Assembly (NCBI RefSeq): GCF_018128965.1
Contig: NZ_JAAEDH010000003.1
Coordinates: 165,321 to 229,320 of the forward strand
Direction: 5' to 3'
DNA length: 64,000 bases
Source of the DNA: Plastoroseomonas arctica
GTDB lineage: Bacteria > Pseudomonadota > Alphaproteobacteria > Acetobacterales > Acetobacteraceae
The notes beneath the pieces are model-generated. The model was not told the origin of the DNA. It saw only the letters and a list, made by a program, of their open reading frames with translations, and made no database searches. Shown here one piece after another: positions 41,776 to 50,940 of this stretch (position 1 is its first letter; each line of letters begins with the position of its first letter). The translations under genes were made by a program, and so were the position numbers.

Positions 41776-43902
41776 TTGCTGACAGTTTGGCTGATCGTTG
41801 TGATCGCGCTCGGTGCGCTGTCCATCGTCTACGGCGTCAAGACGGGGCAGGAGGTGCTGAGCCGCGATGCCGGTTCCGCCCGCATGCAGGAGATCGCGCA
41901 GGCGATCCAGGAAGGCGCGCAGGCCTACCTCAAGCGGCAATACATCACGATCGGCATCGTGGGCGTGGTGCTGTTCGCCCTCGTCGCTTGGCGGCTCGGC
42001 TTCGCTGTCGCGATCGGGTTCCTGATCGGCGCGGTGCTCTCGGGGCTTGCCGGCTTCATCGGCATGAACGTCTCGGTGCGCGCGAATGTCCGCACGGCAC
42101 AGGCGGCGATGGGGTCGCTCGCGGCCGGGCTGGACGTGGCGTTCAAGTCGGGCGCGATCACCGGGATGCTGGTCGCCGGCCTCGCGCTGCTCGGCGTCGC
42201 GGTCTACTTCTTCATCCTCGTCGTGATCGGCGGCCTCGCGCCGAACAACCGCACCGTGATCGACGCGCTCGTGGCCCTCGGCTTCGGCGCCTCGCTTATC
42301 TCCATCTTTGCCCGGCTCGGTGGTGGCATCTTCACCAAGGGTGCGGATGTCGGCGGCGACATGGTCGGCAAGGTCGAGGCCGGCATCCCCGAGGATGACC
42401 CCCGCAACCCCGCCACCATCGCCGATAATGTGGGCGACAACGTGGGCGACTGTGCCGGCATGGCGGCCGACCTGTTCGAGACCTATGCGGTCACCATGGT
42501 CGCGACCATGGTTCTCGCCGCGATTAGCTTCGGCGCCGATGCGCAGCGCATGGTGGAGGGGATGCTCTATCCACTGGCCATCGGTGGCGTCTGCGTCGTG
42601 ACCTCCATCGTCGGCACCTACTTCGTGAAGCTGCCGGCAAACCAGTCGATCATGGGCGCGATGTACCGCGGCTTCATCGTGACCGGCGTGCTCTCGTTGG
42701 TCGTGCTGCTGCCGCTCACCTTCCTGATGTGGGGCACCGGGCCGATCACCGCCGGCGGCGTGACCTTCGGCCCCATGGCGTTGTTCTGGTGCGGCTGCGT
42801 GGGCCTCGCCGTCACCGCGGCGATCGTGTGGATCACCGAATACTACACGGGCACCAACTACCGACCCGTGCAGGCCATCGCGGAAAGCTCCGTGACCGGG
42901 CACGGCACCAACGTCATCCGCGGCCTGGCCGTGAGCATGGAGAGCACGGCGGTTCCCGCGCTCATCATCATCGCGGGCGTGCTGATCACCTACAACCTTG
43001 CCGGCCTTTACGGCATCGCGGTCGCGGTCACGACCATGCTTGCGCTCGCAGGGTTCGTGGTGGCGCTCGATGCCTTCGGCCCCGTGACCGACAATGCCGG
43101 CGGCATCGCCGAGATGGCCGGGCTGCCCAAGGAAATCCGCCAGACGACGGATGCGCTGGACGCGGTCGGCAACACCACCAAGGCGGTAACCAAAGGCTAT
43201 GCGATCGGCTCGGCCGGCCTCGGCGCGCTGGTGCTGTTCGCAGCCTATACGCAGGACCTGCAGTACTTCGCCGCCAATGCCGCGACCTACCCCTACTTCC
43301 TGGGCATGGGGAACCTGACCTTCTCGCTCGCCGATCCCTACGTGGTGGTCGGGCTGCTGTTCGGCGGCATGCTGCCATTCCTGTTCGGCGGCATGGCGAT
43401 GACGGCAGTGGGGCGCGCCGCCATGGCCGTGGTCGAGGAAGTGCGCCGCCAGTTCCGCGAGAAGCCCGGCATCATGGCCGGCACCGACAAGCCCGATTAC
43501 GCCCGCGCCGTGGACCTGCTGACCAAGGCGGCCATCAAGGAGATGATCATCCCCTCGATGCTGCCGGTGCTGGCACCTCTGGTGGTGTATTTCGGCATCA
43601 ACGCCATTGGCGGAAAGGCCGCGGGCTTCTCCGCCCTGGGCGCCATGCTGCTCGGCGTCATCGTCACCGGCTTCTTCGTCGCGGTCTCCATGACCACCGG
43701 CGGCGGTGCCTGGGACAATGCCAAGAAGTACATCGAGGACGGCCACTATGGCGGCAAGGGCTCCGACGCGCACAAGGCGGCGGTGACCGGGGATACGGTG
43801 GGTGATCCGTACAAGGATACGGCCGGCCCGGCGGTGAACCCGATGATCAAGATCACGAACATCGTCGCATTGCTGCTGCTGGCGATGCTAGCGCATAGCT
43901 GA
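41776..43902 (+). CDS. hppA: Proton-translocating membrane pyrophosphatase
   Basis: Pumps protons by hydrolysing pyrophosphate. About 708 residues and 16 membrane helices; pyrophosphate-binding [20 protein letters not shown] and [19 protein letters not shown], and a second acidic site [32 protein letters not shown] has the Lys that marks K+-independent enzymes such as that of Rhodospirillum rubrum. The start is a TTG at 41776 with GGGGAGG eight bases upstream, giving [16 protein letters not shown] as the first helix. The in-frame ATG at 41707 lies inside the repeat element and is rejected. Confidence 0.95.
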   Translation: MLTVWLIVVIALGALSIVYGVKTGQEVLSRDAGSARMQEIAQAIQEGAQAYLKRQYITIGIVGVVLFALVAWRLGFAVAIGFLIGAVLSGLAGFIGMNVSVRANVRTAQAAMGSLAAGLDVAFKSGAITGMLVAGLALLGVAVYFFILVVIGGLAPNNRTVIDALVALGFGASLISIFARLGGGIFTKGADVGGDMVGKVEAGIPEDDPRNPATIADNVGDNVGDCAGMAADLFETYAVTMVATMVLAAISFGADAQRMVEGMLYPLAIGGVCVVTSIVGTYFVKLPANQSIMGAMYRGFIVTGVLSLVVLLPLTFLMWGTGPITAGGVTFGPMALFWCGCVGLAVTAAIVWITEYYTGTNYRPVQAIAESSVTGHGTNVIRGLAVSMESTAVPALIIIAGVLITYNLAGLYGIAVAVTTMLALAGFVVALDAFGPVTDNAGGIAEMAGLPKEIRQTTDALDAVGNTTKAVTKGYAIGSAGLGALVLFAAYTQDLQYFAANAATYPYFLGMGNLTFSLADPYVVVGLLFGGMLPFLFGGMAMTAVGRAAMAVVEEVRRQFREKPGIMAGTDKPDYARAVDLLTKAAIKEMIIPSMLPVLAPLVVYFGINAIGGKAAGFSALGAMLLGVIVTGFFVAVSMTTGGGAWDNAKKYIEDGHYGGKGSDAHKAAVTGDTVGDPYKDTAGPAVNPMIKITNIVALLLLAMLAHS

Positions 43903-43909
43903 AGGAAGG

Positions 43910-43950
43910 CCGGGAGAAGGAATTCTCCCGGACCCTCTTCTTTTGTTTTT
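43910..43950 (+). repeat. Dispersed palindromic 3'-end element, copy 8 (variant stem)
   Basis: A perfect 9-bp stem CCGGGAGAA / TTCTCCCGG with a GGAA loop, then ACCCTCTTCTTTTGTTTTT. It starts 7 nt after the hppA stop. A poor, possibly decayed mirror (GGGGTGAAATTATCTCCCCC, 43989-44008) lies 40 bp on. Confidence 0.87.
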
Positions 43951-44037
43951 GGCTGCTGGTGCGGGTTGGGGGCGCCTGCCCAGCGCCGGGGTGAAATTAT
44001 CTCCCCCAATCTCGCCGCCGCACCTATATCTGCCGCC

Positions 44038-46038
44038 ATGTGGCGTCTCCTGGCCCTCCTTCTGACCTTCCCCGCACTTGCGGCAGAGACGCCCCGCGCT
44101 CGCGTCACGCTGGTTACCGAGGTTGCGGCCATCGCCTCCGGCGTGCCGTTCCGCCTCGCGCTGCGCCAGCAGCTCGCGCCCGGCTGGCACACCTACTGGC
44201 GCAACCCCGGCGACGCCGGCCAGCCGCCGGAGGTCACCCTCGCCCTGCCCGAAGGTGCGACCGCCGCGCCGATGCAGTTCCCCGCCCCCAGCCGCATTCC
44301 CTACGGTCCGCTGGTGAATTTCGGCTACGAGGGCGAAGCCATCTTCACCATCGCTGTGACGCCCCCCGCTGCCCTCCGCCCGGGCGACACATTCGCGATC
44401 GAGGCCACGGCAACCTGGCTCGTCTGCCAGGAGGTTTGCATCCCCGAGGAGGGGCGCTTCACCCTCACCCTTCCCGTCGAGGCCGCCGCCCGCACCGCAC
44501 CCGACGCGGCCCCGGTCTTCGCCCGCGCCGATGCCGCCGCGCCGCGCGCCGGCCCCTTCGCCATGCGCATCGGCTTCGAGGGCACCCGCGGCGCCGTCGA
44601 GCTCACCGGCCCCGGCCTCAGCCGTGCAACCGTGCGCGAGGCCTTCTTCTTCCCCGAGGCCCCGGGCGTCATCGACAATGCCGCGCCGCAGCCGCTCGAA
44701 CTTCGCGACGGCGCGCTCTCGATTGGCCTCCGTCGCGGCGGCGAGCCGATCCCGCCCACGATCGAGGGCGTCATCGCCATCACCGATGCCGGCGGCCAGC
44801 GCAGCGCCTTTGCGGTCGCCGCGGCGCCCGGCGCGCTGCCTATCCAGGCAGCGACGACGCTCTGGCCTGCGATCGGCCTGGCACTGCTCGGCGGGCTGGT
44901 CCTCAACCTCATGCCCTGCGTCTTCCCCGTGCTGGCGATGAAGGCGCTCGGCCTCGCGCGCATGTCGGGCGCGACGCGGGGCACTGTGCGCGCGCACGGG
45001 GTCAGCACCGCGGCGGGCGTCATCCTGTCCTTCATTGCTCTCGGCGGCGGGCTGGTCGCGCTGCGCGCGGCGGGCGGCGTCGCGGGGTGGGGCTTCCAGT
45101 TCACCTCGCCGGTTTTCGTGGCGGGCATGGCCTGGCTGATCTTCGCGGTCGGCCTCAATCTCGCGGGCGTATTCGCGGTGGGCGGCCCCGTCGCGGCCGG
45201 CGGCAGGCTCGCGGCGACACCGGGACATGCCGGCGCATTCTTCACCGGGGTTCTCGCCGTCCTCGTCGCCACCCCCTGCACGGCACCGTTCATGGCAGCC
45301 GCGATCGGCGCCGCGCTCGCGATGCCCACCGGCCCTGCGCTTGCCGTCTTCGCCGCCATGGGGGCGGGCATGGCGCTTCCCTACCTGCTGCTCGCCGTCG
45401 CGCCCGGGCTTGCCCGGCGCCTGCCGCGCCCCGGTGCGTGGATGGAGCGGTTGCGCCAGGCGCTCGCCTTTCCGATGTTCGCCACGGCGGCGTGGCTGGT
45501 CTGGGTGCTGTCCGAGCAGCTCGGCTCCACGGGCGTGTTCTGGGCGCTCGCCGGTGCGGTGCTGATCGGCTTCGGCGCCTGGGCGCTGGGCGTCGCGCAG
45601 GCCGGCGGCTGGCGCTTTGGGCGCGCCGTCGCAAGCGCCATGGCGATCGGCGCGCTCGCGCTGCTTCCGGTGCTCGCCGCCGCACCCGCCGCCGTCGCCG
45701 ACCCGATGGGCGAGGCCTGGTCGGAGACGCGCCTCGCCGCCTTGCGCGCCGAAAGCCGGCCGGTCTTCGTCAACATCACCGCTGCCTGGTGCATCACCTG
45801 CAAGGTGAACGAGCGCGTGGCACTCGGCACCGAGGGCGTCCGTCGCGCCTTCGCCGAGCGCGGCATCGTCGAGCTCACCGGCGACTGGACCCGCGGCGAC
45901 GCCGCGATCTCGGGTTTTCTCCGCGCCCAGGGACATGATGGCGTGCCGCTCTATTTATTCTACCCGGCCGGTGGCGGCGCGCCGCGCGTGCTGCCGCAGA
46001 TCCTCACCGAGGGCAGCTTGCTGCGCGCCATCGAGTAG
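44038..46038 (+). CDS. dsbD: Thiol:disulfide interchange protein, DsbD/ScsB type
   Basis: Carries electrons from cytoplasmic thioredoxin across the inner membrane to periplasmic partners. 666 residues: signal peptide (MWRLLALLLTFPALA), periplasmic N-terminal domain with the C130-x3-C134 pair (CQEVC), a membrane domain with Cys in NLMPCVFPVLAMKALG and ATPCTAPFMAAAIG, and a C-terminal thioredoxin-like domain with WCITC. The CQEVC form and long N-domain fit the ScsB branch. ATG 44038 starts the signal peptide. No partner (ScsC or CcmG) is nearby. Confidence 0.9.
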   Translation: MWRLLALLLTFPALAAETPRARVTLVTEVAAIASGVPFRLALRQQLAPGWHTYWRNPGDAGQPPEVTLALPEGATAAPMQFPAPSRIPYGPLVNFGYEGEAIFTIAVTPPAALRPGDTFAIEATATWLVCQEVCIPEEGRFTLTLPVEAAARTAPDAAPVFARADAAAPRAGPFAMRIGFEGTRGAVELTGPGLSRATVREAFFFPEAPGVIDNAAPQPLELRDGALSIGLRRGGEPIPPTIEGVIAITDAGGQRSAFAVAAAPGALPIQAATTLWPAIGLALLGGLVLNLMPCVFPVLAMKALGLARMSGATRGTVRAHGVSTAAGVILSFIALGGGLVALRAAGGVAGWGFQFTSPVFVAGMAWLIFAVGLNLAGVFAVGGPVAAGGRLAATPGHAGAFFTGVLAVLVATPCTAPFMAAAIGAALAMPTGPALAVFAAMGAGMALPYLLLAVAPGLARRLPRPGAWMERLRQALAFPMFATAAWLVWVLSEQLGSTGVFWALAGAVLIGFGAWALGVAQAGGWRFGRAVASAMAIGALALLPVLAAAPAAVADPMGEAWSETRLAALRAESRPVFVNITAAWCITCKVNERVALGTEGVRRAFAERGIVELTGDWTRGDAAISGFLRAQGHDGVPLYLFYPAGGGAPRVLPQILTEGSLLRAIE

Positions 46039-46113
46039 GGCGCCTGGACGTGCGTGCAACCCGTCACGCTGCGCGCCGTTGGCCTCCCACAAGAAAGCCG
46101 GGGTAAGGCGACC

Positions 46114-46419
46114 ATGATCCGCATGACGATGTTCTTCCTCGCGCTTGCCGCCCCGCTCGCGGCGCAGACCCAGCCCGAGGCGGGCGGTCGCCAGCCCGAC
46201 CACCCCGGCGCCCGCGATGTCGGCCCCGCCACCCAGCCGCCTCGGACGGAGAGCCCGCAGACGGTCAACCGCGGCACCGATGGCGCCGCCGCGGGCCAGC
46301 AGCTTCCCGGTGCGACAGGCGTCACGCCGCAGGGCATGATGGGCACCTCGACCGCCGGCGAGCGCGCCCCAAACGCCCCGGTCGGCGGCCAGCCGCCGCA
46401 GAGCGCCCCGGCCCGGTAA
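46114..46419 (+). CDS. Small secreted Pro/Gly-rich protein
   Basis: 101 residues. MIRMTMFFLALAAPLAAQ is a cleavable signal peptide; the rest is low-complexity and rich in Pro, Gly, Gln, Thr and Ala, probably disordered and periplasmic. No family recognised. AAGG lies about 6 bases before ATG 46114. It is 75 bp after dsbD on the same strand and could be cotranscribed. The frame continues upstream to 46054 without a signal, so the shorter start is preferred. Confidence 0.65.
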   Translation: MIRMTMFFLALAAPLAAQTQPEAGGRQPDHPGARDVGPATQPPRTESPQTVNRGTDGAAAGQQLPGATGVTPQGMMGTSTAGERAPNAPVGGQPPQSAPAR

Positions 46420-46446
46420 GCGCCGATGCGCTCGATCCGGCTCGGC

Positions 46447-46512
46447 TTGACGTGCCCAGGCCTTCCGCTTAAGCATTGGAAACGTTGCCACGGCGAGGCG
46501 CTTTCCTCGCCG
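46447..46512 (+). promoter_or_regulatory. Candidate rho promoter and leader hairpin
   Basis: TTGACG (46447-46452), 17 bp, then a weak -10 TAAGCA (46470). Next comes a perfect 8-bp hairpin, CGGCGAGG-CGCTTT-CCTCGCCG (46491-46512), in a leader of about 160 nt before the rho ATG. rho genes are often autoregulated through the leader; that role here is inference. Confidence 0.45.
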
Positions 46513-46636
46513 CCCCAGACCTTCCTCTCTCCTTTCGGGTTCAATGCCGCGGCCGTTCCAGGCATCGCGGCGCAGCGCAGGCGAATGCCGCGCGGCAGGG
46601 CCCACCCCCACACACACGCCGGACGCACCGCGACCC

Positions 46637-47911
46637 ATGCACCTTTCCGAACTTAAGGCGAAAACCCCCGCCGACCTTCTTCTCTTCGCCGAAAACCTGC
46701 AGATCGAGAACGCCTCATCCCTGCGCAAGCAGGACATGATGTTCGCGATCCTCAAGCAGCTCGCCGAGAACGAGCAGGCCATCTTTGGCGACGGCACGCT
46801 CGAGATCCTGCCCGACGGCTTTGGCTACCTGCGCAGCCCGCAGGCCAACTTCCTCCCCGGCCCCGACGACATCTACATCTCCCCCGCCCAGGTGCGCCGC
46901 TTCGGCCTGCGCACCGGCGACACCGTCGAGGGCCAGATCCGCGCCCCAAAGGATGGGGAGCGCTACTTCGCCCTGCTCAAGGTCAACGCGATCAATTTCG
47001 AGCCCCCCGAGGCGCTGCGCCACCGCATCAACTTCGACAACCTCACGCCGCTGTATCCGACGCGCCGTCTGAAGATGGAGAACCCCGAAGCGGAGGCCGT
47101 CGCGAAGGGCCCGCAGAAGGACTACACCCACCGCGTCATCGACCTGGTCTCGCCCATCGGCATGGGGCAGCGCGCGCTGGTCGTCGCACCGCCGCGCACC
47201 GGCAAGACGGTGATGCTGCAGAACATCGCGAAATCCATCAGCGCCAACCACCCCGAGGTCTTCCTGATCGTCCTGCTCATCGATGAGCGGCCCGAGGAAG
47301 TGACCGACATGGCCCGCACCGTGCGCGGCGAGGTCGTGGCCTCCACCTTCGACGAGCCGGCGACGCGCCACGTCCAGGTGACCGAGATGGTGCTGGAAAA
47401 GGCGAAGCGCCTGGTCGAGCACAAGCGCGACGTGGTGATCCTGCTGGATTCCATCACCCGCCTGGGGCGCGCCTACAATTCCGTGGTGCCCTCCTCGGGC
47501 AAGGTGCTGACCGGCGGCGTGGACGCCAATGCGCTGCAGCGCCCCAAGCGCTTCTTTGGTGCTGCGCGCAACATCGAGGAAGGTGGCTCGCTCACCATCA
47601 TCGCGACCGCGCTGATCGACACCGGCAGCCGCATGGACGAGGTGATCTTCGAAGAGTTCAAGGGTACCGGTAACAGCGAAATCATCCTGGACCGCAAGCT
47701 GTCCGACAAGCGCATCTTCCCCTCGATCGACATCACCAAGTCGGGGACGCGCAAGGAAGAACTGCTGGTCGATCGCGCGAGCCTGTCCAAGATGTGGGTG
47801 CTGCGCCGCATCCTGAATCCGATGGGGACGCAGGACGCGATGGAATTCCTGCTCGACAAGCTGAAGTACAGCAAGACCAATCAGGACTTCTTTGACGCGA
47901 TGAACACCTGA
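46637..47911 (+). CDS. rho: Transcription termination factor Rho
   Basis: Hexameric RNA helicase that ends transcription. 424 residues: [19 protein letters not shown] start; RNA-binding cold-shock-like domain with [16 protein letters not shown] and [19 protein letters not shown]; Walker [14 protein letters not shown]; Walker [17 protein letters not shown]; the Q-loop/R-loop region [20 protein letters not shown]. The start at 46637 is set by the conserved N-terminus; the longer frame from 46544 is a low-complexity leader. Confidence 0.98.
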   Translation: MHLSELKAKTPADLLLFAENLQIENASSLRKQDMMFAILKQLAENEQAIFGDGTLEILPDGFGYLRSPQANFLPGPDDIYISPAQVRRFGLRTGDTVEGQIRAPKDGERYFALLKVNAINFEPPEALRHRINFDNLTPLYPTRRLKMENPEAEAVAKGPQKDYTHRVIDLVSPIGMGQRALVVAPPRTGKTVMLQNIAKSISANHPEVFLIVLLIDERPEEVTDMARTVRGEVVASTFDEPATRHVQVTEMVLEKAKRLVEHKRDVVILLDSITRLGRAYNSVVPSSGKVLTGGVDANALQRPKRFFGAARNIEEGGSLTIIATALIDTGSRMDEVIFEEFKGTGNSEIILDRKLSDKRIFPSIDITKSGTRKEELLVDRASLSKMWVLRRILNPMGTQDAMEFLLDKLKYSKTNQDFFDAMNT

Positions 47912-47941
47912 TTTTCAGAGCCCAAGCGGGCTCTCAAAATC
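47910..47941 (+). terminator. Long hairpin at the rho stop codon
   Basis: GATTTT-C-AGAGCCC-AAGC-GGGCTCT-C-AAAATC: 13 base pairs with one internal C-C mismatch, starting inside the stop codon. No T-run follows, although the AT-rich stem base is symmetric. It may protect the 3' end or terminate in either direction. Confidence 0.55.
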
Positions 47942-48238
47942 AGGCGCTGTTTGAGCCCTCAAGCGGCGGGCGCCGCCTCCGGCGGCTTGCCTCGCGCCAC
48001 TAGGCGCGCGCCGCATTCGCGGCGGGCGGTCCGCGAAAGGGCGCGGCCCGGAGAGAGGTGGGGGAGTTATCGCGGCACGCGCGACAAGGTGCGCTGGCAA
48101 TCGAGGCGATGGCGCCGTCTTCGTCCATTGTGTCGGTCGCCTCGCGGGCGCGGGTCACGTCGCGCAGCACGGTGGTGTGGGGGGCCGGCGTCGGCTAGCC
48201 ATTCAGCGACCAGAGCCAGAAACACCGGCCGCTGCACG
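47942..48238. other. rho downstream region; possible short coding remnant on minus strand
   Basis: Structured GC-rich inverted repeats lie at 47955-47995. On the minus strand, protein-like sequence runs as VFLALVAEWLADAGP and then, after a six-base G/C run at 48179-48184, continues in another frame as VLRDVTRAREATDTM and onward. This may be a frameshifted small gene or chance. Confidence 0.25.
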
Positions 48239-48406
48239 TTAGCGGCGGCGGATGAATTCCACCGGGTCGTCGCCACGCCCCACGGCGCTGTGCGGGCGCA
48301 GGATCGCCCGCGCATCGCGCAGCCTGGTCTCGACGCGCGCGCGTAGCGGCGTCTGTGCGGCGGCGGGAGGGGTGGCGAGCAACAGCAGCGCCGCGCGTCG
48401 CCTCAA
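48239..48406 (-). CDS. Putative small secreted peptide
   Basis: 55 residues: a basic start (RRRAALLLLATPPAAAQ) like a short signal peptide, then TPLRARVETRLRDARAI and a basic end. The proposed start is a TTG at 48406 that forms a TTGA overlap with the stop of the upstream gene, so translation would be coupled. No family recognised; the case rests on the overlap and signal-like N-terminus. Confidence 0.45.
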   Translation of the reverse strand: MRRRAALLLLATPPAAAQTPLRARVETRLRDARAILRPHSAVGRGDDPVEFIRRR

Positions 48407-48630
48407 CCCCGCAGCCAGTTGCGCCCGGCTTCCGTCACCGCGACCCGCGCGGTGCTCATGCCGCCAGGCTCTGGCTCGACACGAATGAAACCCTCGGCCA
48501 GCGCATCCTCCCACAGGGCGAGGCGCGGGCAGGAGCTGCGCCAACCCGCCATGGTCTCCTCATAGCCGCGCGGTGCCTTCTCCAGCCATTCGAGAAAGGC
48601 CCGCGTGGCGAGCGAATGGGCGTCCTGCAT
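48403..48630 (-). CDS. Hypothetical small protein
   Basis: 75 residues: MQDAHSLATRAFLEWLEKAP, then YEETMAGWRSSCPRLALWEDALAEGFIRV and VAVTEAGRNWL. The pattern (helix, helix with WRSSCPRL, then a beta-like wing ending in TEAGRNWL) is suggestive of a winged-helix unit, but I do not recognise a named family. Divergent from the HD gene with 45 bp between starts, so the two may share regulation. Confidence 0.65.
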   Translation of the reverse strand: MQDAHSLATRAFLEWLEKAPRGYEETMAGWRSSCPRLALWEDALAEGFIRVEPEPGGMSTARVAVTEAGRNWLRG

Positions 48631-48675
48631 GGAAAGCGTTCCCGAAACAATTGCTCTCTGACTAGGATGTAAAGC

Positions 48676-49221
48676 ATGACCGAAACCGATCCCGAATTCC
48701 AGCGCGCCAAAACCTTCGCCGCCCGCGCCCATGCCGGCCAGACCCGCAAGGGCGCGGCCGGCGAGCCCTATGTCCACCACGTCATCGAGGTGGCGCAGAT
48801 CCTCGCGACCCATGGCGCCCCGCGCGAGGCCGTCATCGCCGCCTACCTGCACGACACGGTGGAGGACACCGAGGTGACGCCGGAGGAGCTCATCGCCGGC
48901 TTCGGCGACACCGTGGCCGCCATCGTGGCCGAAGCCACCGACGACAAGACGCTGCCCAAGGAGATGCGCAAGGCGCTCCAGATCAGCCATGCGGCGCAGC
49001 GGACCGATGCCGCCAAGCAACTCAAGCTCGCCGACAAGATCTCCAACCTGCGGGCGATCATGGAGAGCCCCCCGGCCAATTGGCCGCATGCCCGCCGCGT
49101 CGAATATGTCGGCTGGGCCGGGCGCGTCGCGGTCGGGCTCAAGGGCGTGAACCCGGCGCTGGATGCGCTGTTCGACACGACCTACCGCGCCGCGCTCACC
49201 CGCCTCGCCGCCGAGGCCTGA
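48676..49221 (+). CDS. HD-domain hydrolase, small ppGpp-hydrolase-like
   Basis: 181 residues of the HD superfamily. The metal ligands are seen in HAGQTRKGAAGEPYVHHVIEVA, AAYLHDTVEDTEVT and LADKISNLRAI. This matches single-domain (p)ppGpp hydrolases of the SAH/Mesh1 group; there is no synthetase or TGS domain. It would lower the stringent alarmone, or act on another nucleotide. A full RelA/SpoT is not in the window. Convergent with the Bug gene 3 bp away. Confidence 0.82.
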   Translation: MTETDPEFQRAKTFAARAHAGQTRKGAAGEPYVHHVIEVAQILATHGAPREAVIAAYLHDTVEDTEVTPEELIAGFGDTVAAIVAEATDDKTLPKEMRKALQISHAAQRTDAAKQLKLADKISNLRAIMESPPANWPHARRVEYVGWAGRVAVGLKGVNPALDALFDTTYRAALTRLAAEA

Positions 49222-49224
49222 CGC

Positions 49225-50196
49225 TCACTCCGGTTCGACGCCGGCGCGGCGCAGCACATCGAGGCCTCGCGCGGTCGCCTCCGCGATGAAGGCGGCAAAC
49301 TGCGCCGGGCTTTCGCCCTCAACCGGCTCGCCGCCGAGATCGGCGAGCTTGCGCCGCACCTCGGGCGTGGCGGAGGCCTCGCGCACGGCGCCATGGATGC
49401 GCGTGACCTGCGCCTCGGCCAGCCCCTTCGGTCCCCACAGCGCGAACCACGGCGCGATGGCGGCCAGCGCCGGCATCCCGCGCTCCGCGGCGTTGGGGAT
49501 CTCCGGCGCGACGCCGGCGCGCCCCGTGCCGGTCACGCAATAGGCGCGCACCAGCCCGCCCTGGATCAGCGGCAGGGCGGAGAGCAGCGGCGCCATCATC
49601 AGGCTGGTCTGCCCGCCCACCACATCCTGCAGCGCCGGTCCCGTACCGCGATAGGAGACGACGAGCACCGGCTGCCCGACCTCGAGGCGGAACACCTCGG
49701 TCGCGAGATGCCCGGAGGTGCCGAGCGAGGTATTGGCGAAGGCGTGCCGCTCCGGATGCGCACGGATATCCGCGACCAGCGCCGGCAGGTCCGTCGCGGC
49801 CAGACCCGGCGCGCCGATCAGCACCAGCGGCGAGACCGCGAGCCGCGCGATCGGCGTGAAATCCGCGACGGGGTCATAGGGCACCTGCCGCATCACGCCG
49901 CGCGCGAGCAGATGGCTGTCGGAATTGCACAGCAAGGTTCGGCCATCGGCTTCCGCGCGCGCCACGACCTGGCTGCCGATGGCGCCATTGGCACCGGAGC
50001 GGTTCTCCACCACCCAGCTCTCGCCCAGGCGCGGCGCGAGCGCCTCGGCGAAGATGCGGCCGGAGATGTCGATGCCGCCGCCGGGCGGGTAGGGCACCAC
50101 GATGCGCACGCTGCGCGCCTGAGCGCGCGCCGGGCGCGCGAGGGCGAGGGCAGGGGTGACAAGCAGGGCGCGGCGGTGCATCGGTGGCAGGGTCAT
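49225..50196 (-). CDS. Bug/TctC-family tripartite tricarboxylate receptor
   Basis: Periplasmic carboxylate receptor of about 323 residues. Signal MHRRALLVTPALALARPARA; VRIVVPYPPGGGIDISGRIF; ENRSGANGAIGSQVVARAEADG; SYRGTGPALQDVVGGQTSLM. It is distinct from the tandem pair near 3 kb. ATG 50196 is used, with 50181 as alternative; neither has a strong ribosome site. Divergent from a class II aldolase gene, which may act on the imported compound; that link is inference. Confidence 0.87.
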   Translation of the reverse strand: MTLPPMHRRALLVTPALALARPARAQARSVRIVVPYPPGGGIDISGRIFAEALAPRLGESWVVENRSGANGAIGSQVVARAEADGRTLLCNSDSHLLARGVMRQVPYDPVADFTPIARLAVSPLVLIGAPGLAATDLPALVADIRAHPERHAFANTSLGTSGHLATEVFRLEVGQPVLVVSYRGTGPALQDVVGGQTSLMMAPLLSALPLIQGGLVRAYCVTGTGRAGVAPEIPNAAERGMPALAAIAPWFALWGPKGLAEAQVTRIHGAVREASATPEVRRKLADLGGEPVEGESPAQFAAFIAEATARGLDVLRRAGVEPE

Positions 50197-50224
50197 CGAT
50201 CGGGTCCGAAAAGAAGGTTTTCGC

Positions 50225-50938
50225 ATGCAGGCAGGAACGGCGATCGAAGCGGCACTGCAAGAGCTGGGCCGGGCCAACCGCATCCTGGCGCACGAGAATG
50301 TCGTCGATGATTTCGGCCACATCGCGCTGCGCGATCCCGAGGATCCGACTTGGTTCTGGCTCTCCCGAGCGCGGCCGCCCAACCTGGTCACCGTCGAGGA
50401 TTTCCGCCGCTACGATGCCGAAGGCCGTTGTGAAGACCCGACCGTGCGCAGCTATTCCGAAGCCGTGCTGCATGCCGGCGTCTTCGCGCTGCGGCCGGAT
50501 GTGCAGGTCTGCATCCACCACCATGCGCGGCCGCTGCTGCCCTTCACCATGCCCGGCGCGCCGCCGCTGCGCCCAGTCTTCCACACCGGCTCGATCGCCG
50601 GCTGGGACATCCCGCTCTGGGACAGCGCGCCCTTCGGCGCCGGCGGCATGCTGGTCGACACCGCCGAGAAAGCCTGGAGCCTGGCCGAAGCGCTCGGCCC
50701 GCATCGCGCCGCGCTGCTGCGCGCGCACGGCGCGGTGGTCGTGGGCGGATCCATCGCGGAGGCGGTGATGATCGCGATCTACATGGCCGAGAATGCCGCC
50801 GTCGCGCTGTCCTGCGGCGCCCCGCACCGGGACGTCCCGACGCTGAGCGAGGCCAAGGCCGCCGAGACGTCGCGCCGCCTGCTGAACGCCGAAACCCTCG
50901 CCCGGGTCTGGGACGGACGCGTCGCTCGCCTCGGCTGA
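50225..50938 (+). CDS. Class II aldolase/adducin family protein
   Basis: 237 residues of the zinc-dependent class II aldolase fold. The N-terminus has LGRANRILAHENVVDDFGHIALRDP; metal ligands are in CIHHHARPLLPF and ALLRAHGAVVVGG; the Glu region is SYSEAVLHAGV. It likely splits or decarboxylates a hydroxy-acid or sugar acid; the exact substrate is unknown. It starts 28 bp from the divergent Bug receptor gene. Confidence 0.88.
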   Translation: MQAGTAIEAALQELGRANRILAHENVVDDFGHIALRDPEDPTWFWLSRARPPNLVTVEDFRRYDAEGRCEDPTVRSYSEAVLHAGVFALRPDVQVCIHHHARPLLPFTMPGAPPLRPVFHTGSIAGWDIPLWDSAPFGAGGMLVDTAEKAWSLAEALGPHRAALLRAHGAVVVGGSIAEAVMIAIYMAENAAVALSCGAPHRDVPTLSEAKAAETSRRLLNAETLARVWDGRVARLG

Positions 50939-50940
50939 GC

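Noticed and set aside
41701..43773. 690-codon frame antisense to hppA
   Set aside because: Opposite-strand shadow rich in His, Gly and Asp; hppA is beyond doubt.
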